From NCBI GenBank assembly GCA_013359125.1, contig JABWCR010000011.1, positions 21,698 to 85,697 on the forward strand: a DNA stretch of 64,000 bases, written 5' to 3'. This document shows positions 45,190 through 52,862 of this stretch, one piece after another. The position numbers and the translations under genes were made by a program. This DNA is from Armatimonadota bacterium (GTDB lineage Bacteria > Armatimonadota > Fimbriimonadia > Fimbriimonadales > GBS-DC). Position 1 is the first letter of the stretch, and each line of letters opens with the position of its first letter. Below the pieces are notes generated by a model that was not told where the DNA came from, searched no databases, and saw only the letters and a list, made by a program, of their open reading frames with translations.

Positions 45190-45197
45190 GGTATACT
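45190..45197 (+). promoter_or_regulatory. -10 box of ferredoxin gene
   Basis: GGTATACT, 42 nt before the ATG at 45240. The reverse strand also reads AGTATACC toward cinA. GTTCGGC-gcttaa-GCCGAAC (45205-45224), a 7-bp inverted repeat, lies between the box and the Shine-Dalgarno GGGAGG and could form a leader hairpin or operator. Confidence 0.5.
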
Positions 45198-45239
45198 CGG
45201 TTCAGTTCGGCGCTTAAGCCGAACGGGAGGCTGTGCCGA

Positions 45240-45476
45240 ATGCCGTATGTGATTACCGAGCCTTGTATAGGCGTTAAGGATAAGTCGTGCGTGGCCGTCT
45301 GCCCGGTCGATTGCATCTACGAGGGCGACGACATGCTTTATATAAACCCGGACGAGTGCATCGACTGCGGCCTGTGCGAGCCAGAGTGCCCGGTCAGCGC
45401 CATCTATGTCGATACCGACGTGCCGCCCGATTGGCGCGAATACATAAAAAAGAACGCGGACTTCTTCAATAAGTAA
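45240..45476 (+). CDS. fdxA: 7Fe ferredoxin ([3Fe-4S][4Fe-4S])
   Basis: 78 residues. Cysteines C9, C17, C21, C25 (CIGVKDKSCVAVCPVDC) and C40, C43, C46, C50 (CIDCGLCEPEC) show the C-x7-C-x3-C spacing of seven-iron ferredoxins of the Azotobacter FdI/Thermus type, where one cluster is [3Fe-4S]. It is a small soluble electron carrier. GGGAGG precedes the ATG. It could serve lipA, mtaB or the Rieske oxygenase in this window, but no partner is fixed. Confidence 0.93.
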   Translation: MPYVITEPCIGVKDKSCVAVCPVDCIYEGDDMLYINPDECIDCGLCEPECPVSAIYVDTDVPPDWREYIKKNADFFNK

Positions 45477-45503
45477 GGCCGCGGCACTAAGGAGGATGAA
45501 GCA

Positions 45504-46046
45504 ATGAAGCTTCTCGCAACCGCAGTCGCAGTCGTTAGTCTGATAGGATCGGCGTTTTGCCAGGATTGGAAACAGCCAGCCCCAGAGGAGATGAAGCAGC
45601 TCGGCTTTCTAGTCGGATCGTTCGCCGGCAAGCAGCACATGGAGTTTGGCGGCCAAAAGATGGAATCGGACGCCGTGGTCAACGCTTCCTGGCAACTGGA
45701 CGGACGCTACATCCGGTCGGACGTCAAGTACACCATGACAGGGATGGAGGGCGAAATCTCCGGCTTCATGGTGCTCACCTATGTGCCCGCCAAGAAGCAG
45801 TTCCGAAGCCACTGGTTCGATTCGTCCTCGCCCGACTATGTGGAGATGTTTGGCACGATGCAGGGCAACACCCTGACGCTGACCAGCGGCGAAGTGGAGA
45901 TGCCCGGCATGGGCAAGTTCCTAATGCGGTCAACGTGGACCAAGATGAACAACGGCAATGTGGGCATGAAGCTGGAAATGAAGCAGGGCGACCAGCCTTG
46001 GTTCACCCTCATGTCCGCCGAGTACGCCAAAAAGGCCGCCAAGTAG
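45504..46046 (+). CDS. Secreted DUF1579-family protein
   Basis: 180 residues with a signal peptide (MKLLATAVAVVSLIGSAFC; the last Cys gives a possible lipobox GSAFC, but Phe there is unusual). The mature part begins MKQLGFLVGSFAGKQHMEF and has MTGMEGEISGFMVLTYVPAKKQF and FRSHWFDSSSPDY, typical of DUF1579 beta-barrel-like proteins. Function unknown. A strong Shine-Dalgarno (AAGGAGG) is 9 nt upstream. It is between the ferredoxin gene and tRNA-Leu. Confidence 0.8.
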   Translation: MKLLATAVAVVSLIGSAFCQDWKQPAPEEMKQLGFLVGSFAGKQHMEFGGQKMESDAVVNASWQLDGRYIRSDVKYTMTGMEGEISGFMVLTYVPAKKQFRSHWFDSSSPDYVEMFGTMQGNTLTLTSGEVEMPGMGKFLMRSTWTKMNNGNVGMKLEMKQGDQPWFTLMSAEYAKKAAK

Positions 46047-46052
46047 AATAGG

Positions 46053-46058
46053 TATAAT
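46053..46058 (+). promoter_or_regulatory. -10 promoter box of tRNA-Leu
   Basis: TATAAT in GGTATAAT, 13 nt before the tRNA 5' end, right after the preceding stop codon. Confidence 0.6.
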
Positions 46059-46071
46059 TGACCGCTCTGGC

Positions 46072-46160
46072 GCCGGAGTGGCGGAATAGGCAGACGCGCC
46101 GGTCTCAAAAACCGGTCCGGGGGGACTCGGGTGTGGGTTCGATCCCCACCTCCGGCACCA
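46072..46160 (+). tRNA. tRNA-Leu (CAA)
   Basis: 89 nt with encoded CCA. Acceptor GCCGGAG/CTCCGGC; anticodon stem CCGGT/ACCGG around the loop CTCAAAA, giving anticodon CAA (reads UUG). The long variable arm (TCCGGGGGGACTCGGG) fits class II leucine tRNA; T-loop GGTTCGATCC is standard. The next coding start (ruvX) is only 6 nt after the CCA. Confidence 0.96.
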
Positions 46161-46166
46161 TCAGAT

Positions 46167-46556
46167 ATGCGCATCGTCGCTCTGGATTATGGGGAAAAGC
46201 GGGTTGGCATGGCCGTTGGCGACACCGACCTGCGGATCGCTTTTCCCCAGTCTCCCCTGCCCAACAAGTTCGATCTGATCGTTAAAGCCATCATGGAGCA
46301 AGGCGCCGAAAAGGTCATCGTCGGCATTCCCATCGGCTTGGGCGGCAAGGTCGGTCGATCCTCGAAGAAAGTCGTTCGCTTCGTCTCCGATCTATCGGCC
46401 CGCCTCAACATCCCCGTCGAGATGGTCGATGAGCGGCTGACCACTAAGGAGGCCCAGCGCCGCCTGAGCGAAGCCGGAGCCTCGATAGAGAAGAAGAAGG
46501 CGGCCGTCGATTCGATGGCCGCCGCGCTGATACTGGAGGTCTATTTTGGCCTCTAA
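46167..46556 (+). CDS. ruvX: Pre-16S rRNA nuclease / resolvase RuvX (YqgF)
   Basis: 129 residues from ATG 46167: MRIVALDYGEKRVGMAVGD is the canonical start with the first catalytic Asp, VIVGIPIGLGGKVGRSSKKV and VDERLTTKEAQRRLSEAG follow, and the final acidic Asp lies in KKAAVDSMAAALIL. It matures the 5' end of 16S rRNA. There is no Shine-Dalgarno sequence because tRNA-Leu ends 6 nt upstream. Followed by mltG with an 11-bp overlap. Confidence 0.95.
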   Translation: MRIVALDYGEKRVGMAVGDTDLRIAFPQSPLPNKFDLIVKAIMEQGAEKVIVGIPIGLGGKVGRSSKKVVRFVSDLSARLNIPVEMVDERLTTKEAQRRLSEAGASIEKKKAAVDSMAAALILEVYFGL

Positions 46557-47553
46557 GCGGGCGCGAGTTCTCTTAGGGACCATCCTCGGCATTGCGCTCG
46601 TCTTTGCTGGCCTGGGGTTCTATGTTCGCCACCAAGCCGCTCCCGTTTCCTCGCGATTTGCGCCGCAACTGGTCAAACTCCGCGAACCCCAAAGCCCCGA
46701 AGAGATCGCCAAAACTCTGCAGAAGCGCCATGTCGTCCGAAATCCGTCGCTGCTGGCGCGATGGCTGAAATGGAAGGGCAAGTCGACCATCGCCGCGGGC
46801 GACTACGAGTTTAGCCCCGATCAGTCGATGTGGCAGATCGCCGACATCCTGATCCATGAGCGGTTTACGGTCAATTGGGTTTCGTTTCCCGAAGGTTGGA
46901 CGATGGCTCGGATCGCCGCGAGACTGTCCGAGCGCGGCATAGCCGACGAAGCTGAGTTTTTGGCGCTGTGCCAAAAACCGATCGATATCAATGGAAAGAC
47001 GATCAACCCGCCATCATCGGGATTTGAAGGCTATCTGGCGGCGGACACCTACCGACTGCCGCCAGGCACGGGAGCAGAGGCGGCAATGCAAGCGCTGATA
47101 GCCAACACATATCGGCGATGGAATGCCGAGAGAGCCGAGAAGGCTAAAGCCTTAGGCCGCTCGATGCACGAGATTTTGACCATCGCCTCGATGATCGAAA
47201 AGGAAGCAGCCAAGGACGAGGATCGGCCGCTCATCGCCGCGGTCATATATAATCGGCTGACTAAGAAGATGCGTCTTCAGATCGATGCGACCGTGCTATA
47301 CGGAATGGGCCAATGGAAAGAGCGCGTGCTCTACGCCGATCTTAAGCATCAGTCGCTTTACAACACCTATTTGAACGACGGCTTGCCGCCCGGCCCGATC
47401 GCCAGCCCGGGCATCGCGAGTCTGGACGCCGCGCTCAATCCGGCCAAAGTCGATTACCTGTTCTACGTAGCCAAAGGAGACGGATACCACCAGTTCACGT
47501 CCTCGTACAGCGACCATTTGAAGGCGATTCGGGAGATCCGCAGTCAGAAATGA
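46546..47553 (+). CDS. mltG: Endolytic murein transglycosylase MltG
   Basis: 335 residues from TTG 46546 (GGAGG 6 nt upstream). One N-terminal TM helix (9-27) anchors a periplasmic YceG domain with WVSFPEGWTMARIAARL, the catalytic glutamate in ASMIEKEAAKDEDRPLIAAVIYNRL, and the closing SYSDHLKAI. It cuts nascent glycan strands and sets their length. The order ruvX-mltG-yqeG-aroE is common in Firmicutes-like genomes; it is tied to yqeG by a 4-bp overlap. Confidence 0.95.
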   Translation: MASKRARVLLGTILGIALVFAGLGFYVRHQAAPVSSRFAPQLVKLREPQSPEEIAKTLQKRHVVRNPSLLARWLKWKGKSTIAAGDYEFSPDQSMWQIADILIHERFTVNWVSFPEGWTMARIAARLSERGIADEAEFLALCQKPIDINGKTINPPSSGFEGYLAADTYRLPPGTGAEAAMQALIANTYRRWNAERAEKAKALGRSMHEILTIASMIEKEAAKDEDRPLIAAVIYNRLTKKMRLQIDATVLYGMGQWKERVLYADLKHQSLYNTYLNDGLPPGPIASPGIASLDAALNPAKVDYLFYVAKGDGYHQFTSSYSDHLKAIREIRSQK

Positions 47554-48110
47554 GCGAGCGATTTGCACCAAGCCGATTTCGACGCGAAGATGCGCCCGAA
47601 TGGCTGCGTCGTTTTTGTCCTCACGAGACGGTCGGCAACGTGGCGGACGTGGATCCCGATGCGCTGAAGGCACGAGGCATCGCCGCCGTTCTGCTCGATT
47701 TGGACAATACTTTGACGCCTTGGCGCAGTTACGACGCTCCAGACGAGATCGTAGATTGGATCAAGAGAATGCAGGAAGCGGGGTTCAAGATGTGTTTGAC
47801 CTCGAACACTCGCCGTCGCTCTCGACTGATCGAGCTGAGCGAGCGGTTCGCCATACCCTATGCGTTAGGACCGATGAAGCCCCGAAAAGGCATCTTGCGC
47901 AATGCGCTGGAGATGCTGGGGGCCAAACCCTCGGAAGCCGCGATCATCGGCGATCAGATGTTTACGGACGTCTGGGGCGGCAATCGACTGGGGCTGTACA
48001 CCATTTGGGTGCGCCCATTGCACCATAAAGAGTTTTTCGGCACCAAAATCAGCCGGATGGTAGAGAATTGGCTGGTGAAACGCTTGGAGCCCTATCGTGA
48101 AAGAATCTAA
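47550..48110 (+). CDS. yqeG: YqeG-family HAD IIIA phosphatase
   Basis: 186 residues. HAD motif I is LLDLDNTLTPW and motif III/IV region GDQMFTDVWGGNRLGL. YqeG proteins are small HAD phosphatases encoded beside yqeH and aroE in Firmicutes; the substrate is uncertain. Coupled by ATGA to mltG and by 14 bp overlap to aroE. Confidence 0.9.
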   Translation: MSERFAPSRFRREDAPEWLRRFCPHETVGNVADVDPDALKARGIAAVLLDLDNTLTPWRSYDAPDEIVDWIKRMQEAGFKMCLTSNTRRRSRLIELSERFAIPYALGPMKPRKGILRNALEMLGAKPSEAAIIGDQMFTDVWGGNRLGLYTIWVRPLHHKEFFGTKISRMVENWLVKRLEPYRERI

Positions 48111-48879
48111 GGTCGTTGCTCTATTCGGTCATCCAGTCGGGCACAGCCGCTCGGCAGAGATCCAGTCGGCATTCTTCGCGGCTCTCGGTCTCGATTGGGA
48201 ATACCGCGTTATCGATGTTCCGCCTGATGCTCTGAAAGCCGCGATCAACGATCTGCGTACGAACGGATGGGTCGGCGCCAACATAACCATTCCGCACAAA
48301 ACGGAGGCGCTGGCCTTGGCCGACGATTCGACCGAGGCCGCGGGATTGATCGGAGCCGCCAACGCGCTGTTTTGGAAGGGCGGAAAGTTGATCGCGGACA
48401 ACACCGACATGGCCGGGTTCTTGGCCGCGCTCGATGCAACGGGCGCGGCCAGGTCGCCTGCAGTCATCTTAGGCTCGGGCGGATCGGCACGGGCGGTTCA
48501 TGCCGCATTGGGCGGGGAGGCCATGGTTATTAGCCGCAGTGCCTGCGACTGGTCCATTTTGGCCAGAAAGTGGGGCTCGCCCGAGGCTATCGACGCCATC
48601 GGACGAGCTAGGCTGCTAGTGAACTGCACGCCGGCCGGTATGTCTCCCAACAAAAATGAAATGCCCGAAATCCCTATCGAAGTGCTCTCGGCAGATTGCT
48701 TTGTTTTCGACCTCGTCTACAACCCTTTAGAAACCAAGCTTCTAAAAAACGCCCGCGAACGAGGCCTGCGATGCAGCAACGGATGGTCGATGTTGGTGTG
48801 GCAGGCCGCCTTCTCGTGCGAACGATGGGCTGGCAGAAAGGTCCCGACCCAAGCTGTTCGAATACTGATCGACGGCTAG
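48097..48879 (+). CDS. aroE: Shikimate dehydrogenase
   Basis: 260 residues from GTG 48097. The substrate-binding motif GHPVGHSRSAEIQ, catalytic NITIPHKTEA and NADP-binding ILGSGGSARAV are all present, together with LVNCTPAGM and DLVYNPLETKLL. It reduces 3-dehydroshikimate in the aromatic amino-acid pathway. It overlaps yqeG and is followed by a 276-bp gap with hairpins. Confidence 0.95.
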   Translation: MKESKVVALFGHPVGHSRSAEIQSAFFAALGLDWEYRVIDVPPDALKAAINDLRTNGWVGANITIPHKTEALALADDSTEAAGLIGAANALFWKGGKLIADNTDMAGFLAALDATGAARSPAVILGSGGSARAVHAALGGEAMVISRSACDWSILARKWGSPEAIDAIGRARLLVNCTPAGMSPNKNEMPEIPIEVLSADCFVFDLVYNPLETKLLKNARERGLRCSNGWSMLVWQAAFSCERWAGRKVPTQAVRILIDG

Positions 48880-48885
48880 AAAAAG

Positions 48886-48916
48886 ATTGCCGGGCGGCCC
48901 GTAGACGCCCGGCAAT
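48886..48916. terminator. Strong hairpin after aroE
   Basis: ATTGCCGGGCG and CGCCCGGCAAT form an 11-bp perfect stem with a 9-nt loop, 6 nt after the aroE stop. A T tract does not follow immediately. Confidence 0.45.
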
Positions 48917-48939
48917 GGCAGGTGGAGTTCCCTCTAAGA

Positions 48940-48977
48940 CGAGAGGTTCTTTGAGCTATGAACCGATAAACCTCTCG
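48940..48977 (+). terminator. Candidate terminator after aroE
   Basis: CGAGAGGTT and AACCTCTCG (9 bp, 20-nt loop) followed by CTCTCC-TTTTT. With the 48886 hairpin it would end the tRNA-Leu/ruvX/mltG/yqeG/aroE transcript. Nothing convincing as a gene was seen in 48880-49155. Confidence 0.5.
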
Positions 48978-49142
48978 CTCTCCTTTTTGTTGCTTTTGAC
49001 CCAAAGGGCCGAGGTGTACGCATGGGCCGCAGCGCGACGCTTGTCTTGGCCGGTACAGAGCGTCCGCCGCGACCGTGAGGAGATTAAAGCGTTTAACTAG
49101 TCCCAAAAGGAAAGGGACTTGCGTCCTGATTTGTACCGGGAC

Positions 49143-49160
49143 GATAGTCCTGGGACTATC
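49143..49160. terminator. Palindrome at 3' end of Rieske gene
   Basis: GATAGTCC-tg-GGACTATC, overlapping the stop codon (49156-49158) of the Rieske gene on the minus strand. A second short hairpin (GTCCC ... GGGAC, about 49102-49121) follows. It may be a terminator or 3'-end stability element. Confidence 0.4.
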
Positions 49161-50241
49161 CGTTCATAAATCGGGCAATGAGGCTGTGAAAGCGATGAAC
49201 GCCGTCTTCTCTCTTGGGACTATAGCGGCCTCGGTCGTAAAAGCGAGATCGTGCGCCGCGCTGAACAAGCTCCACGACAGCCTCGTCTTCGCGCTCGACT
49301 CGGTCCAAAGCCGCGCCCGCGCCGCTCTCGATCTTCTTTTCGTCCCACACATAAGCGATAAAGGAGACCTTGGTCAAATCGGGCGCCAAAGGCCGAACCA
49401 CATTGATCGAAAGCCCCCAAGGATAAAAGTTGAACATTAGATTCGGAAAAATCCAGTAGTAGTAGGCCGAGACGATCTTGCCGGCATCGGGCGAATCGGG
49501 CGGCAGGTCGAACGACTGCTCGCCGCCTTTGCCAATGCCCAGCTGAAGCGTGCCATAAGGGAAGAGTTCAACCTTGTAATCGCCGTAGTCCAAAGTCTCG
49601 TTCAGACTACTGTGGATGTAAGGGATGTGAAAGCCTTCTAAGTAGTTATCGACATAAAGCGCCCAGTTGGCCTTCACCAGATAATCGCGCGACCGCCCAG
49701 GATCATAGGCGAACTCTCGCAAAGGTAGCCAGCCGACGCGATCGACCATCGGTTTTAGAACCTCTTCTAGCGGCGCGCAAGGCGACAGGCTGACGAAAAG
49801 GTGCGGCCCCCAAGCGGCCCAAGGGATTTTGGATAGGTCGTCCCTCTCGGATGGGAAGCCCTCGACGCCCTCAAACTCCGGCATCGACTGAAACCGGCCG
49901 TCCAATCCAAACCGCCGACCGTGGTAGCGACAGCGAATCAGCCGCTCATTGCACGCGCCCTCGACCAGCGCCATGCCGCGATGCGTGCAGACGTTGCTCA
50001 GGCAATGGACGTTATCCTTCTCATCGCGGGAGAAGAAAAGCGGCTCGTCCAGACAGCCCTCCAACAAGATGAAAGGATGAAGCTGGCCGGGCGCCTTGAT
50101 CGCGCTGTCGTCCGTAATCCACTGCCACGATCGGGCAAAGATTCGCTCCTTGGCGGCTTCAAAAACGCTCGCATCAAAATAGAAGGCGGAAGGCAGCGTC
50201 CAAGCTCGACGGATGTCCGAGTCCACGGTGAAATCGCTCAT
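49156..50241 (-). CDS. Rieske-type aromatic-ring-hydroxylating oxygenase alpha subunit
   Basis: 361 residues. The [2Fe-2S] motif is C85-x-H87 (CTHRGM) and C104-x2-H107 (CRYHGRRFGLDG); the mononuclear iron ligands are in NYLEGFHIPYIH (H205, H210). This is the hydroxylase subunit of RHO systems or of choline/carnitine-type monooxygenases. No reductase or small subunit is adjacent. The TAGACT box on the minus strand (50249-50254) ends 7 nt before the ATG and there is no Shine-Dalgarno, so it may be leaderless. It is divergent from the second fucosidase gene. Confidence 0.9.
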   Translation of the reverse strand: MSDFTVDSDIRRAWTLPSAFYFDASVFEAAKERIFARSWQWITDDSAIKAPGQLHPFILLEGCLDEPLFFSRDEKDNVHCLSNVCTHRGMALVEGACNERLIRCRYHGRRFGLDGRFQSMPEFEGVEGFPSERDDLSKIPWAAWGPHLFVSLSPCAPLEEVLKPMVDRVGWLPLREFAYDPGRSRDYLVKANWALYVDNYLEGFHIPYIHSSLNETLDYGDYKVELFPYGTLQLGIGKGGEQSFDLPPDSPDAGKIVSAYYYWIFPNLMFNFYPWGLSINVVRPLAPDLTKVSFIAYVWDEKKIESGAGAALDRVEREDEAVVELVQRGARSRFYDRGRYSPKREDGVHRFHSLIARFMNG

Positions 50242-50294
50242 CGAGGCGAGTCTACCCGGCAGGAAGCAGGGCGGTCGGCCAGAAGGGATATGAC

Positions 50295-51944
50295 ATGGAG
50301 ACTCAGGCGCAATTCCTCAATCGCACCAAGTGGTGGCGCGAAGCGAAGTTTGGGATGTTCATCCATTGGGGCATCTATTCAGTGCCCGCGGACAATCGCC
50401 GAAAAGGGGGCGGCACGGCGGTCGCGGAGTGGTATCTAAGCAATCAGCAGGTCCAGGTCGCCGACTATGCCAAGTTCGCGGCGCAATTTAACCCGGTCAA
50501 GTTCAACGCTCGGCAATGGGTCTCCTTGGCCAAAGAAGCAGGCATGAAGTACATCGTGATCACCTCCAAACATCACGACGGTTTCTGCATGTTCGACACC
50601 AAACTGACGGATTACAACATTGTCAAGGCGTCGCCCTACGGTCGCGATCCGATGAAAGATTTGGCCGCGGAGTGCCGTCGCCAGGGCATCAAACTTTGCT
50701 TCTACTACTCCATTATGGATTGGCATCATCCCGACTATCTGCCCCGCCGGCCGTGGGAAGGCGACGTACGGCCTGCGACGGGTGCGAACATGGATCGCTA
50801 CATCGATTACATGAAGGGGCAGATCAAAGAGCTCCTGACCAACTACGGGCCGATCGGCATCCTATGGTTCGACGGCCAGTGGGAGCACGACGGCCTTCGC
50901 CTGAGGTCGCCCGAGGTCAACCGGTTCATCCGCTCGCTTCAGCCGAACATCATCATCAACGACCGCAACCACGAGCCGCAAGACTACGCAACGCCCGAAC
51001 AGTTCATCCCAGCGAACGCGCTGCCTGCGGGTCGACTGTGGGAGACCTGCATGACCATGAACGACACATGGGGCTATGCCAAGGACGACCACAATTGGAA
51101 ATCGAGCTCGGAACTGATCCAAAAGCTGACCGACATCCTGCACAAAGGCGGCAACTTCTTGCTAAATGTCGGACCGACGGCCGAAGGCGAAATTCCCGCG
51201 CCGAGCGTCGAGCGATTGCGCGAGGTGGGCGAATGGATGAAGAAGCACGGCGAGGCGGTCTATGGCACGACGGCCAGCCCGATCAAGCGTTTGGGTTTCG
51301 ACGGCCGTTGCGCTTCGAAGGGCAAAACGCTCTACGTGTTTGCGTTTAACCTGGGGAACCCGTTGGCGCTTCCCAAAGCGGAAAGCGGACGGCTGGCCTC
51401 GGCTCGATGGCTGACGACCGGAGAGCGGATCTCGGTGGCAAACGGCGAATTGTCCTATCCTAAAGAGATGCACTGGGCGGCGACGGTAGCGCGGCTCGAC
51501 TACGACCGCCCGCCGACATTCGCGCCGTTTCGCATCAATGTGTCGGAAGACGGATCGTACTTGTTAAGGGCGATGGACGCGGAGCTGAACGGCCGCGCGC
51601 TGCAGTACGAGATCGGGCGCGGGCACGACAACATCGGCTATTGGAGCGACCCAAAGGACTATGTGTCTTGGCAATTAGGGGGGCCGAGTTCGGGCGAATA
51701 CGAGGTCGAAATCAAGTTGGCATGCCCCGCAAGCGACGCGGGCGCGACCTATACCGTCGGCGTGGAGAACGGCGATCGAATCTCCGGCGTCGTGCCCGCC
51801 ACCGGATCATGGATAGAGCCAAAATCCTTTGTGCTGGGGCGCATCAAGATCGGTTCCCAAAACCCGGTGATTTCAGTGCGGATCGAAAGGATAGGCAAAG
51901 GCGCGGCCATGAACCTATGGAGCGTCAAACTGACGCCCAAGTAA
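50295..51944 (+). CDS. GH29 alpha-L-fucosidase with C-terminal carbohydrate-binding-like domain
   Basis: 549 residues, without an evident signal peptide. MFIHWGIYSVPA, KHHDGFCMFDTKLTDYNI and the nucleophile Asp193 in GILWFDGQWEHDG place it in GH29; PTAEGEIPAPSVERLREVG is a typical end of the catalytic domain. Residues about 420-549 (DNIGYWSDPKDYVSWQLGGPSSGEYEVEIKLAC) resemble a CBM6/35-like beta-sandwich. It is a larger relative of the fucosidase at 34099. GC content and neighbours do not suggest recent transfer. Confidence 0.92.
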   Translation: METQAQFLNRTKWWREAKFGMFIHWGIYSVPADNRRKGGGTAVAEWYLSNQQVQVADYAKFAAQFNPVKFNARQWVSLAKEAGMKYIVITSKHHDGFCMFDTKLTDYNIVKASPYGRDPMKDLAAECRRQGIKLCFYYSIMDWHHPDYLPRRPWEGDVRPATGANMDRYIDYMKGQIKELLTNYGPIGILWFDGQWEHDGLRLRSPEVNRFIRSLQPNIIINDRNHEPQDYATPEQFIPANALPAGRLWETCMTMNDTWGYAKDDHNWKSSSELIQKLTDILHKGGNFLLNVGPTAEGEIPAPSVERLREVGEWMKKHGEAVYGTTASPIKRLGFDGRCASKGKTLYVFAFNLGNPLALPKAESGRLASARWLTTGERISVANGELSYPKEMHWAATVARLDYDRPPTFAPFRINVSEDGSYLLRAMDAELNGRALQYEIGRGHDNIGYWSDPKDYVSWQLGGPSSGEYEVEIKLACPASDAGATYTVGVENGDRISGVVPATGSWIEPKSFVLGRIKIGSQNPVISVRIERIGKGAAMNLWSVKLTPK

Positions 51945-51950
51945 TCGCGG

Positions 51951-51956
51951 TATACT
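51951..51956 (+). promoter_or_regulatory. -10 box of lipA, leaderless configuration
   Basis: TATACT in GGTATACT, ending 6 nt before the GTG at 51963. Only 18 nt separate the previous stop and the GTG, and no Shine-Dalgarno sequence is there. Confidence 0.6.
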
Positions 51957-51962
51957 CTCGCC

Positions 51963-52862
51963 GTGGATACCAAACCGGTCAACAACCGCCTGCCGCCCTG
52001 GCTGACGGTTCGACTGCCGCGTCCGAACACGGTCAATCTGGTCGAAAAAATGATGCGCGACTCGCGGCTGCACACCGTCTGCGAGAGCGCGCGATGCCCC
52101 AACTTGCCCGAATGCTGGAGCAAGAAGACGGCCACCTTCATGATCTTGGGCGACGTGTGCACGCGGAATTGTGGTTTCTGCGCCATCAAAACCGGCAAGC
52201 CCTTGGCCGTGGACGCGCAAGAGCCTCAGAGAGTGGCCGAGATTGCGAAAGAGATGGAACTGAAGCACATCGTCGTTACCTCGGTCAATCGCGACGATCT
52301 GCCGGACGAGGGGAGCGGCCAGTTTGCAGCAACCATCCGAGCCTTGCAACAAACCATCCCGAACGCCATCGTCGAGGTATTGACGCCCGACTTCAAGTGC
52401 AAAGCATGGTGCGTCCGGCGAGTGGTCGAAGCGCATCCCGACATCTACAACCACAATATCGAGACGGTGGACCGATTGAGCCCGATCGTTCGACCCCAGG
52501 CCAAATATCAGCGAACCTTGCAGATGCTCCAGATGGTCAAACAGATGGACCCCAGCGTCTATACCAAGAGCGGCATTATGGTCGGCTTAGGCGAGACGCG
52601 GGACGAGATACTTAAGACTATGGAAGACTTGCGATCGCACAACGTAGACGCCCTGACTCTCGGGCAATACCTGAGACCGACGCGACGACACCTGCCCGTG
52701 ATGGAGTACGTCCATCCCGACACCTTTGCCGAGTATCAGGAGATCGGGGAGAAGATGGGCTTCTTGTTCGTAGCCGCCGGGCCGTTTGTCCGAAGCTCCT
52801 ACAATGCGATCGAGTTCTCCAAACGCATCTTGGCAGAGCGCCTTGAAAAGGTCGGAGCGTAG
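51963..52862 (+). CDS. lipA: Lipoyl synthase
   Basis: 299 residues from GTG 51963. Auxiliary-cluster cysteines C40, C45, C51 (CESARCPNLPEC) and radical SAM cysteines C66, C70, C73 (CTRNCGFC) are complete, and RSSY near the C-terminus supplies the serine ligand. It inserts two sulfurs into octanoyl-protein to make lipoate. lipB is not adjacent. The start lies 6 nt after a GGTATACT box, and the end overlaps the TamB-like gene. Confidence 0.96.
   Translation: MDTKPVNNRLPPWLTVRLPRPNTVNLVEKMMRDSRLHTVCESARCPNLPECWSKKTATFMILGDVCTRNCGFCAIKTGKPLAVDAQEPQRVAEIAKEMELKHIVVTSVNRDDLPDEGSGQFAATIRALQQTIPNAIVEVLTPDFKCKAWCVRRVVEAHPDIYNHNIETVDRLSPIVRPQAKYQRTLQMLQMVKQMDPSVYTKSGIMVGLGETRDEILKTMEDLRSHNVDALTLGQYLRPTRRHLPVMEYVHPDTFAEYQEIGEKMGFLFVAAGPFVRSSYNAIEFSKRILAERLEKVGA

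Noticed and set aside
48876..49106. Small minus-strand frame between aroE and Rieske
   Set aside because: 76 codons, no similarity visible, no Shine-Dalgarno, and it covers hairpins better read as terminators.
49075..49440. Plus-strand frame over the 3' part of the Rieske gene
   Set aside because: Mostly antisense to the conserved oxygenase; no motif.
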